Source: Flavisolibacter sp.
GTDB taxonomy: Bacteria > Bacteroidota > Bacteroidia > Chitinophagales > Chitinophagaceae
Reading direction: 5' to 3'
Length of the DNA: 5,549 nt
Assembly (NCBI GenBank): GCA_017745135.1
Contig: JAGIAB010000050.1
Coordinates: forward strand, 7,274-12,822
In this document: positions 1-5,518 of the stretch, piece after piece
Position numbering within the stretch: the first letter of the stretch is position 1
Layout: each line of letters starts with the position of its first letter
Position numbers and translations under genes: made by a program
Notes under the pieces: generated by a model
The model's database searches: none
What the model was told of the DNA's origin: nothing
What the model saw: only the letters and a program-made list of their open reading frames with translations

Positions 1-593
1 TCTCCAATTAAGTTTTTTTCAAAGTTTACTTTATAATTGAGGATAAGGTCATTCCTGATTTGATGATCCCAGCCCTGGGGCTGAGGTGCAGCAATTACAC
101 GTTTGTGCAAAAAAGTTTGTACAGATTCCCATTGCGTTGCAGGACCAATCAAACCCAGCACAAGTGAAGTTGAAATTTGTCTTTTTTTCTTTTCATCCGT
201 TGCAATCTGAAATGAATTTATAGAAATGCATCCCGCATAAGGTCTGTCTCCGTATAAAATTCCATGCTCAGCGATATGCACCGGAGTAAAAGCATAATGG
301 TCCAGAGCAAGGCCGTATTTTATTTTTAATCCCGGCGCACCAAAGAATACTTTGTTCAATGGATTTTTTTGAAACGACGGCTTTACCCATTCCATATTCA
401 TTCCCGAAGTATAGTAATAGTCGATAATCGCTACAAAATCGTTTTCGTAATAAAAGCGGAAATAATGATTGGAAGGTATGTTCCGAAGAATGCTTTCATT
501 CTTTATCCTTTGCGCAAACAAACCATGGAATATCAGGAGCAACAAAAGCAGAAAGGATAAATATAGCCGTACATTTTTCAAACGAACAGTCAT
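1..593 (-). CDS. LpxR-family (DUF2219) lipid A deacylase-like outer-membrane protein, N-terminal part
   Basis: The reading frame is open from ATG at 593 to the window edge: 197 codons, with the C-terminus missing. Residues 1-27 form a signal peptide: basic start, a Leu-rich core at about 10-22, and probable cleavage at FA|Q (27/28). The mature part carries hallmarks of the LpxR/DUF2219 family: YYENDF at 48-53 (N51 and D52 match the family's catalytic Asn-Asp), YTSG at 61-64, YAFTP at 100-104, GDRPYAG at 115-121, LGLIGP at 146-151, then Q159, H163 and GWDHQ at 174-178. In the characterised Salmonella LpxR, a Ca2+-dependent outer-membrane beta-barrel, this family removes the 3'-acyloxyacyl chain of lipid A. 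The visible part contains the Asn-Asp pair and the His region, so nothing looks broken. The family call is firm. The actual substrate in a Bacteroidota outer membrane is inference. It is divergent from the histidine kinase at 654. Confidence 0.85.
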   Translation of the reverse strand, partial: MTVRLKNVRLYLSFLLLLLLIFHGLFAQRIKNESILRNIPSNHYFRFYYENDFVAIIDYYYTSGMNMEWVKPSFQKNPLNKVFFGAPGLKIKYGLALDHYAFTPVHIAEHGILYGDRPYAGCISINSFQIATDEKKKRQISTSLVLGLIGPATQWESVQTFLHKRVIAAPQPQGWDHQIRNDLILNYKVNFEKNLIG

Positions 594-600
594 ATTCCGG

Positions 601-608
601 CAAATCTA
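601..608 (-). promoter_or_regulatory. Candidate Bacteroidota -7 box for the lpxR-like gene
   Basis: Minus-strand TAGATTTG is an exact match to the TAnnTTTG consensus. Only 7 nt separate it from the ATG at 593, so transcription from it would give an almost leaderless mRNA. A TTTG lies upstream, but only 15 nt away, which is short for a -33 element. The motif match is seen directly. Promoter function is inferred. Confidence 0.35.
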
Positions 609-627
609 ACAAGCTTACGATTACAAA

Positions 628-635
628 TAAATTTA
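628..635 (+). promoter_or_regulatory. Weak candidate -7 box for the histidine kinase gene
   Basis: TAAATTTA matches TAnnTTTG at all fixed positions but the last. It lies 18 nt before the ATG at 654, a sensible leader length. There is no clear TTG at the -33 distance on this strand, so this is only a suggestion. Confidence 0.25.
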
Positions 636-653
636 ATACCGTAAAGTTCATCC

Positions 654-2189
654 ATGAATCCTTTGAATTTACGAGGGAAAATTTCTATTTTGTCGCAACC
701 TTACTACCAAATCCGGCTTATGGAAATCCTGTTAGAAAAGATATCATCTTTCCAGCAAAAAGTACGATCAAAAGAGATCAGTGAAGTTTTACTATCCGTC
801 AAAAAAGCTTATCAAAATTTTTTACAACAAATAAGAGACATTGGTACTGCTGAACGAATGAACTACTACGAAAAACGCAAACTGGGAGTTTTTAATCAAC
901 TCAACTTCTTTCAGCTACTTGCCGGACTGCTTATACCTTTTTTTGGCTGGCTTCATACAGATGAAATTCCTTTTAGCGCATGGTTACTAAGTTGCTTACC
1001 GGCAACGATCAGTATCGCCTCTTTACTGTTTAATTATCAAAAGCGACACCAGGCTGCACTGCTTTGCTATTTTATACTCTATCCTTTCTTCACAGGCTTT
1101 GTTTACCTGCAGGGAATGAATGCCGGCATTGAATTGAACTTTCTTCTTTATGGCGTATTGGCCGTTTTCTTTTTGCAGGATATGGGTTATATGCTGTTTG
1201 CAGTAGCGCTTTCGATGATCAACTATTTTGTGCTGGCAGTACTACTAAGTTATTTCCGCTATGATGTAAGGCATGAATTCAAATTACTTTACTTTCTGAA
1301 TCATATCATCTCGCTCTGTTTCATTTTTTATGGATTATATCTTATCAAAAAAGAAAACACCAGTTACCAGTTCAGGCTTTTACTGAAACAAAAAATCTTA
1401 CAGAGAAAGAACAACGAAATCCATAAACAAAAAGAGATCATTGCCGAAAAAGTAACCTTGCTGGAAACACAAACTTCTGAACTGGCAGAATTGGATAACC
1501 TTAAAACAAAATTATTTTCTGTAGTCTCCCATGACCTGCGCACACCGATGTATGCTTTGCGAAATTTATTCAGGAACATGCATCAAAAGGATACGCCTGC
1601 ACCGGAGATTAAAAAAGTGGTTCCCGATGTTTTGATGGATCTCAACTACACGATCGGCCTCATGGAGAATTTATTACAGTGGACGAAAACGCAAATGCAA
1701 TCAAATGCTGCAAGACTGGAGGAACTTGACCTTTCCAAAATGATCAATGAGGCTTTACAACAACTGCGTTTGCAAGCTGAAGCCAAGCAGATCTATATTG
1801 AAAACAAGAACAACGCACCTGTATATGTTTATGCTGACAAAGACATGGTGAATCTTATTCTTCGCAATCTTTTATCCAATGCTATTAAGTTTACTCCCAA
1901 CCAGGGTTATATAGAAGTGGGCGTAAATGAAATTGCTTCTTTTGTGGAGATTTATGTTCAGGATAACGGCGTCGGTATCAGCAAAGAAGCCATTCAAAAA
2001 ATTAATCAAAGCAATTTTTATACAACAAAAGGAACCTCAAGCGAATCGGGAACAGGTTTGGGATTGATGTTGTGTAAAGAATTTCTTCATAAGAATGGCG
2101 GGCAAATGCATATAGAAAGCGAACCGGGCAAGGGCAGTATTTTTTCATTTACACTTCCACGTTTAGAAGTGGAAGTAGAAGATGAATAA
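654..2189 (+). CDS. Membrane-bound sensor histidine kinase (HisKA + HATPase_c)
   Basis: 511 aa. In order: a soluble, partly helical N-terminal stretch (1-80); about six hydrophobic helices (roughly 81-99, 105-126, 134-153, 158-175, 177-200, 209-231); a charged coiled-coil linker (about 232-288); a HisKA domain with the H-box FSVVSHDLRTP (288-298), phospho-acceptor H293; and an HATPase domain with N-box LRNLLSNAIKFT (403-414), G1 DNGVG (437-441) and G2 GTGLGL (466-471). The HDxxT pattern after the histidine is the one associated with phosphatase activity in HisKA kinases. All catalytic boxes are intact. No periplasmic sensor domain is present, so the signal is probably sensed in or at the membrane. 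No full response regulator with a DNA-binding output lies next to it. The nearest receiver is the stand-alone protein at 3875-4285. The start at 654 gives the longest frame. Internal Met codons (residues 23 and 69) are possible alternatives, and M69 sits just before TM1. Ends 1 nt before the convergent thioesterase stop. Confidence 0.93.
   Translation: MNPLNLRGKISILSQPYYQIRLMEILLEKISSFQQKVRSKEISEVLLSVKKAYQNFLQQIRDIGTAERMNYYEKRKLGVFNQLNFFQLLAGLLIPFFGWLHTDEIPFSAWLLSCLPATISIASLLFNYQKRHQAALLCYFILYPFFTGFVYLQGMNAGIELNFLLYGVLAVFFLQDMGYMLFAVALSMINYFVLAVLLSYFRYDVRHEFKLLYFLNHIISLCFIFYGLYLIKKENTSYQFRLLLKQKILQRKNNEIHKQKEIIAEKVTLLETQTSELAELDNLKTKLFSVVSHDLRTPMYALRNLFRNMHQKDTPAPEIKKVVPDVLMDLNYTIGLMENLLQWTKTQMQSNAARLEELDLSKMINEALQQLRLQAEAKQIYIENKNNAPVYVYADKDMVNLILRNLLSNAIKFTPNQGYIEVGVNEIASFVEIYVQDNGVGISKEAIQKINQSNFYTTKGTSSESGTGLGLMLCKEFLHKNGGQMHIESEPGKGSIFSFTLPRLEVEVEDE
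2153..2176. repeat. 8-bp inverted repeat (hairpin) at the 3' end of the kinase gene
   Basis: ACTTCCAC (2153-2160) and GTGGAAGT (2169-2176) are perfect reverse complements around an 8-nt loop, inside the last codons of the kinase. A T-rich run begins at 2191, 14 nt beyond the stem. That is too far for a canonical rho-independent terminator. It might still mark transcript ends between the two convergent genes, or be chance. Confidence 0.4.
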
Positions 2190-2190
2190 A

Positions 2191-2613
2191 TTATTTTTTA
2201 TCCAGCACAGCCATCGTTAAACGGCTTGTACACACCAGCCGTTTTTCTTCATCAGTAATTTCAATACTCCATACCTGCGTGGAAGAACCAATGTGTATGG
2301 GTTTAGCAACTCCTGCAACCAAGCCGGCTTTTACCGCACGAATATGATTGGCATTAATCTCCAGGCCAACGCAAAATTTCTTTTCATTATCAATGACCAT
2401 GGTAGCTGTCAGGCTTCCCAATGTTTCGGCTAGTGTAACAGAAGCACCGCCATGCAAAATCCGCATTGGCTGTACGGTACGATGATCAACCGGCATTGTG
2501 CCTTTCAAGAAATCTTTCCCTACTTCCGTAATCTCGATGCCAATGTGGTCGATCATTGTGCCGGCAACTGTTTGTTGTGCTTCTTCAAGTGTGTAAGCTC
2601 TATGCCAGATCAT
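2191..2613 (-). CDS. menI: Hotdog-fold acyl-CoA thioesterase, MenI/YdiI type (probable 1,4-dihydroxy-2-naphthoyl-CoA hydrolase)
   Basis: 140 aa, PaaI/4HBT-II hotdog family. It aligns by eye almost end to end with E. coli YdiI (MenI, about 136 aa): MIWxR start, MPVDxRTxQP (40-49), LHGGAS (53-58), LAETLGS (61-67), an ExNAxHxR segment (85-92), and a C-terminal SRLxxAVL. The family's catalytic positions are visible: Q48, H54, G55, the general base/nucleophile E63, S67 and H90. MenI hydrolyses DHNA-CoA to DHNA in menaquinone synthesis, which fits Bacteroidota, since they respire with menaquinone. Relatives in this fold also act on other aroyl-CoA or phenylacetyl-CoA esters, so the substrate is inferred. 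The start is supported because similarity begins at the first residues. It lies 13 nt downstream of the MpaB-like gene on the same strand, so they are probably co-transcribed. No other men gene is in view. Confidence 0.85.
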   Translation of the reverse strand: MIWHRAYTLEEAQQTVAGTMIDHIGIEITEVGKDFLKGTMPVDHRTVQPMRILHGGASVTLAETLGSLTATMVIDNEKKFCVGLEINANHIRAVKAGLVAGVAKPIHIGSSTQVWSIEITDEEKRLVCTSRLTMAVLDKK

Positions 2614-2626
2614 AAACAGTTTTAAA

Positions 2627-3388
2627 TTAGGTTACAATATCCAGTTCCTTAATCTCTTTTTTATAAGCAGATGGAAGAAGAACTGCTTTTACCAATGTAT
2701 CCAGATTTAGTTTGCGTGTAAGTTTATAAACAGGAACTGCCGGTATCAATAATGAAAATCTTCTGAAGCGCAACAACCCCTTTACTTTATCCGGCACCAC
2801 TAATATTTGCGACTCTACCAATATTTTATAACGCACAGCACCTAAATGTTTCTTGTATTGTCTGAACAAATCGATTGTGTATTTGCTCCTTTGCAAATCT
2901 GTATTTAAGTGATTCTCTCTTGCAAGCATCCAATCTTTATAATTGGTTGGAAGGTCTTTTAGTTCCATTCGAACACCGGTTCTATAAAAGACATTGTACA
3001 CTTCCTCCTTTTCTTCATCCGTCAATTTTCTTTCCAGCAATTCAAATGCGGCTATTGAATAATGAATCAGCATAAATAAAACATCGCGATAGGACCAATC
3101 AGGAATTTCAAATCCCCTCTCCTTTTCAATTGCCTTATGAATGAAATTGATTTTATCGATGGTTTGTAACGCATCTTCATTTTTTGCAAAAATGATAGCT
3201 CTTGCATAGGTAACCGTTGAAAACAATCTTCCGATGGGATCAGCAGGGAGTTTACCTGTATAGTAGAGCCAATCAACCGCTTTATTCAGAGCAAACTCCG
3301 CGGCGGAGCCTGCAAAAATGAAAAGCACCGTATCGCTTTTACCCCAGATCTTTCTTACAATTGAATTTTGTTCTACAAAAAGCTCCAT
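2627..3388 (-). CDS. MpaB/Lcp-type oxygenase family protein (DUF2236), putative haem-dependent
   Basis: 253 aa, with no signal peptide and no convincing TM segment. The pattern fits the DUF2236 family (fungal MpaB, bacterial latex-clearing protein Lcp): an IW start block (14-15), a helical GSAAEFALNKA block (27-37), DPIGRLFST (50-58) giving the family's RxxxT pair (R54, T58), a first conserved His (H84) in IHKAI, and a second (H109) in the 'MLIHYSI' block where the family usually has WVH and the proximal haem ligand is expected. Known members are b-haem enzymes that cleave isoprenoid double bonds (rubber in Lcp; MpaB acts on a farnesyl chain). Most bacterial relatives have no known substrate, and that applies here. 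It is the first gene of a likely two-gene operon with the MenI-like thioesterase. The start at 3388 is chosen because the family's N-terminal helix begins directly after it and a promoter-like box lies upstream. Confidence 0.75.
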   Translation of the reverse strand: MELFVEQNSIVRKIWGKSDTVLFIFAGSAAEFALNKAVDWLYYTGKLPADPIGRLFSTVTYARAIIFAKNEDALQTIDKINFIHKAIEKERGFEIPDWSYRDVLFMLIHYSIAAFELLERKLTDEEKEEVYNVFYRTGVRMELKDLPTNYKDWMLARENHLNTDLQRSKYTIDLFRQYKKHLGAVRYKILVESQILVVPDKVKGLLRFRRFSLLIPAVPVYKLTRKLNLDTLVKAVLLPSAYKKEIKELDIVT

Positions 3389-3401
3389 AGGTATGTTTCA
3401 G

Positions 3402-3409
3402 CAAAGATG
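3402..3409 (-). promoter_or_regulatory. Weak candidate -7 box for the oxygenase-thioesterase operon
   Basis: Minus-strand CATCTTTG differs from TAnnTTTG at one fixed position and lies 13 nt before the ATG at 3388. No convincing -33 TTG is visible at the usual spacing. Function is inferred from position only. Confidence 0.25.
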
Positions 3410-3417
3410 ATACAAAA

Positions 3418-3445
3418 TTGATGTCGGCGAGAAATCGTAACTTTT
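3418..3445 (+). promoter_or_regulatory. Candidate Bacteroidota promoter for the DsrE-like gene
   Basis: TTG (3418-3420), a 17-nt spacer, then TAACTTTT (3438-3445), which matches TAnnTTTG at all but the last base. The ATG follows after 19 nt. Spacing and sequence both fit the phylum's sigma-ABfr-type consensus (TTG, N17-23, TAnnTTTG). It is the best-supported promoter in the window, though not proven. Confidence 0.45.
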
Positions 3446-3464
3446 AATAACTAAACCTTCTGTT

Positions 3465-3878
3465 ATGAAACGAAATACTCTAATGCTGTTCTGCTTTTTA
3501 GTAGTTTCCTTCGTTGCAATTGCGCAAAAAGATTACAGGGTGGTTTTTGATTTTACCAGTAAAGACACCACCGATCAAAGAGCCGTGATCCGCTGGCTGA
3601 ATGAAATTTCAAAAGGAGACCCCGATGCCAAACTGGAAGTGGTAATGTATGGACAGGGACTGGATCTGGTAACACAAGGTAAATCGTATGTGCCTGCCGA
3701 TGTAGTGAGACTGGCGGCTAACAAAAACATTTCTTTCCGCGTTTGCGAAGTAGCTATGAAAAATCATAACATTGACAGGAGCCAGCTATTAGAAGGTGTT
3801 GGAACTGTTCCCGATGGTATTTACGAAGTGATCTCTAAACAAAGAGAAGGCTGGGGCTATATAAAGGTAAAAAATTAA
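3465..3878 (+). CDS. Exported DsrE/DsrF-like family protein
   Basis: 137 aa. Residues 1-20 form a signal peptide (KR, then a hydrophobic core, cleavage at AIA|Q), so the protein is secreted to the periplasm or anchored outside the cytoplasm. The mature part has the DsrE/DsrF (YchN-like) fold pattern: RVVFDFTS strand (25-32), helix RAVIRWLNEI (39-48), LEVVMYGQGLDLV (57-69), then FRVCEVAM (91-98) with a single conserved-position cysteine C94, and a C-terminal GIYEVISKQREGWGYIK block (118-134). DsrE-type proteins in the cytoplasm pass sulfur between carriers using such a cysteine. Exported single-domain versions are frequently seen in Bacteroidota and Proteobacteria and have no settled function. 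No dsr, tus or sox gene is nearby, so sulfur transfer is only a possibility. It is divergent from the oxygenase, and its stop codon overlaps that of the convergent receiver gene by 4 nt (3875-3878). Confidence 0.8.
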   Translation: MKRNTLMLFCFLVVSFVAIAQKDYRVVFDFTSKDTTDQRAVIRWLNEISKGDPDAKLEVVMYGQGLDLVTQGKSYVPADVVRLAANKNISFRVCEVAMKNHNIDRSQLLEGVGTVPDGIYEVISKQREGWGYIKVKN

Positions 3879-4285
3879 ACAGCAGACTTTTCGCATAGGT
3901 TGAGCATGGCTTGAGCCACATGCAAAAGATCACGGTACAATGTGGGCTTTCTGAAAAACGTGCACCCATGCTTTTGGCAAAGCTTCACATCATCTTCCCT
4001 GGATGAAGTGGTAAAGACCATTATGGGAATATTTTTATAGTCATCGTTTGCTTTCAGCCATTGCAATACTTCCTTACCGTCCATAATGGGCATATTCAAA
4101 TCTAAAACGATCAGGGAAGGAAGAACCGTAGCGTTCTCAATAAAAGAAACCGCCTCCTGGCCATTTTTTGCATGAAGCAATACCGGTTGGTCAGACAATT
4201 GATGAAGGGCCTCCTTTATTGACTCAAAATCATCAAAATCATCCTCAGCATACAAAATAATCGGCTTGGCGGGAACAGGTTCCAT
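3875..4285 (-). CDS. Single-domain response regulator (CheY/Rcp1-like receiver)
   Basis: 136 aa, all accounted for by one receiver domain. Acidic pocket D15-D16 sits in ILYAEDD (10-16). Phospho-acceptor D62 sits in IVLDLNMPIMDG (59-70). The conserved switch Thr is T92 in VFTTSS, and the conserved Lys is K113 in FFRKP. The LNMPxMDG and FTTSSxxDD wording is typical of the Rcp1-like stand-alone receivers that are abundant in Bacteroidota. There is no output domain, so it should act by protein contact or as a phosphate shuttle or sink in a phosphorelay. The histidine kinase at 654-2189 is a candidate partner by proximity only. The genes are 1.7 kb apart, on opposite strands and not co-transcribed. 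Convergent with the DsrE-like gene, sharing a TTAA in which both stop codons lie. Confidence 0.92.
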   Translation of the reverse strand: MEPVPAKPIILYAEDDFDDFESIKEALHQLSDQPVLLHAKNGQEAVSFIENATVLPSLIVLDLNMPIMDGKEVLQWLKANDDYKNIPIMVFTTSSREDDVKLCQKHGCTFFRKPTLYRDLLHVAQAMLNLCEKSAV

Positions 4286-4535
4286 ACTTTTTACTTAACT
4301 AAAAGATTATGCCATTTAACCCATTTGCCAGCAGGCACAAAAGCGTTTGATGCAATTGATTTTACAAGACAGCAGTTTAACCAATGATGACAAATTTGTT
4401 ACTTCCTCTCAAGTATTGAGGAAAAAATCGTCCACATCAGCTAATAAAAAAATCCCATCACAAGGACGGGATTTTTATTAAAATAATCTTCTTGTTTGTT
4501 ACCTATTCAAATTCCATTCTTACTTCCTACGCTCA
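4286..4535. other. Intergenic region (250 nt)
   Basis: The region separates the receiver gene from the UDP-glucuronate decarboxylase gene, both on the minus strand. It holds the decarboxylase terminator (4448-4476), a 10-bp palindrome ACAAATTTGT (4390-4399) and a small hairpin (4408-4420). The receiver's promoter must lie in 4286-4447 if it is not read from upstream. I see no clear TAnnTTTG at a proper distance; the palindrome contains CAAATTTG, one mismatch from that box, about 100 nt from the start codon. No small ORF with supporting features was found. Confidence 0.6.
4448..4476 (-). terminator. Rho-independent terminator of the UDP-glucuronate decarboxylase gene
   Basis: A 9-bp stem pairs 4448-4456 with 4468-4476 around an 11-nt loop (4457-4467). 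Reading the minus strand, the stem ends in GGG followed by an A and seven Ts (4452-4446), of which the last two lie beyond the stem. It sits about 60 nt downstream of the decarboxylase stop codon (4536), which isolates the receiver gene from upstream transcription. The plus-strand reading also ends in five Ts, but no plus-strand gene lies upstream that would need it. Confidence 0.8.
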
Positions 4536-5516
4536 CTACTTATTACTTACAAACTCTTTTGGTTCTTTTGACCATTCTTCAGAAGGCAGGGATTTGAAAT
4601 ATTCGTATGTCCTTTGCAAACCTTCACTGCGATGCACTTTAGGCTCCCAATCCAGGATGGCTTTTGCTTTTGTAATATCAGGCTTACGTTGCTTTGGGTC
4701 ATCTGCCGGCAAAGGTTGGTAAGTGATCTTTACTTTGTTGCCGGTAAGTTTCAATACTTCTTCTGCAAAATCCCTCAGTGAAATTTCATCGGGATTACCA
4801 ATATTCACCGGCATGGCGTAATCGCTAAGAAGCAACCGGTAAATACCTTCAATCAAATCATCAACATAACAGAAGGAACGGGTTTGAGAACCATCACCAA
4901 AGACAGTCAGGTTTTCACCACGCAATGCCTGGCCGATAAAAGCAGGCAGGGCACGTCCATCATTGAGTCGCATACGCGGACCATACGTATTGAAGATGCG
5001 AACGATCCTTGTTTCCACTCCATGAAAATTATGATAGGCCATGGTAATGGATTCCAAATAACGTTTGGCCTCGTCATACACGCCGCGGGGACCAACAGGG
5101 TTTACATTGCCCCAGTATTCTTCCGTTTGCGGATGCACCAATGGATCGCCGTACACTTCACTGGTAGACGCCACTAACATTCTTGCACCTTTTGCTTTTG
5201 CCAGTCCCAGGCAATTGTGTGTTCCCATTGCACCCACTTTTAGTGTTTGAATGGGAATTTTTAAATAATCAATAGGACTTGCAGGAGAAGCAAAATGCAA
5301 AATATAATCGAGCTGACCGGGAATGTGAATGAACTTGGTTACGTCGTGATGGTAAAACTCAAATTCCTTCAGCTTAAAAAGATGCTCAATGTTTCGTAAA
5401 TCGCCTGTGATCAGGTTATCCATAGCAATAACATGGTACCCTTCCTTAATAAACCGGTCGCATAAATGCGAACCCAAAAAGCCGGCGCCGCCTGTTATCA
5501 ATACTCGTTTACTCAT
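4536..5516 (-). CDS. UDP-glucuronate decarboxylase (UDP-xylose synthase), SDR family
   Basis: 326 aa, an extended short-chain dehydrogenase/reductase. Rossmann motif GGAGFLG (9-15) binds NAD. Signature UXS segments follow: HFASPASPIDY (74-84), ASTSEVYGDPLVHPQ (116-130), YWGNVNPVGPR (134-144), YxxxK at Y147/K151, RIFNTYGPRM (173-182), and DDPxxRKPDI (272-281) with R277. E120, Y147, K151 and R277 match the positions used for oxidation-decarboxylation-reduction in UXS and the related ArnA decarboxylase. The enzyme converts UDP-glucuronate to UDP-xylose and CO2 in the cytoplasm, for surface polysaccharide or glycan synthesis. Length is normal for bacterial UXS. Generic 'epimerase' or dTDP-glucose 4,6-dehydratase labels are less fitting because of the ASPASP and YWGNVNP blocks. 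The start at 5516 lies just before the Rossmann strand. A terminator follows at 4448-4476. Confidence 0.93.
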   Translation of the reverse strand: MSKRVLITGGAGFLGSHLCDRFIKEGYHVIAMDNLITGDLRNIEHLFKLKEFEFYHHDVTKFIHIPGQLDYILHFASPASPIDYLKIPIQTLKVGAMGTHNCLGLAKAKGARMLVASTSEVYGDPLVHPQTEEYWGNVNPVGPRGVYDEAKRYLESITMAYHNFHGVETRIVRIFNTYGPRMRLNDGRALPAFIGQALRGENLTVFGDGSQTRSFCYVDDLIEGIYRLLLSDYAMPVNIGNPDEISLRDFAEEVLKLTGNKVKITYQPLPADDPKQRKPDITKAKAILDWEPKVHRSEGLQRTYEYFKSLPSEEWSKEPKEFVSNK

Positions 5517-5518
5517 TA

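Noticed and set aside
369..560. Plus-strand ORF of 63 codons
   Set aside because: It lies fully antisense to the signal-peptide and N-terminal coding part of the LpxR-family gene, which has clear family motifs. The product has no recognisable features.
1364..1579. Minus-strand ORF of 71 codons
   Set aside because: Antisense to the kinase linker and H-box, a strongly conserved coding region. It has no features of its own.
2875..3276. ORFs on plus (2875-3075) and minus (3067-3276) within the oxygenase gene
   Set aside because: Both are out-of-frame or antisense shadows of the DUF2236 coding sequence.
4405..4421. Small hairpin CTCAA-GTA-TTGAG as a second terminator
   Set aside because: The stem is only 5 bp. 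It is followed by A on the plus strand, and the T run lies on the wrong side on the minus strand.
4492..5250. Several ORFs of 61-97 codons, plus and minus (4492-4722, 4884-5177, 4907-5095, 5065-5250)
   Set aside because: All overlap the UDP-glucuronate decarboxylase gene, whose motifs run through the whole region. They are shadows.
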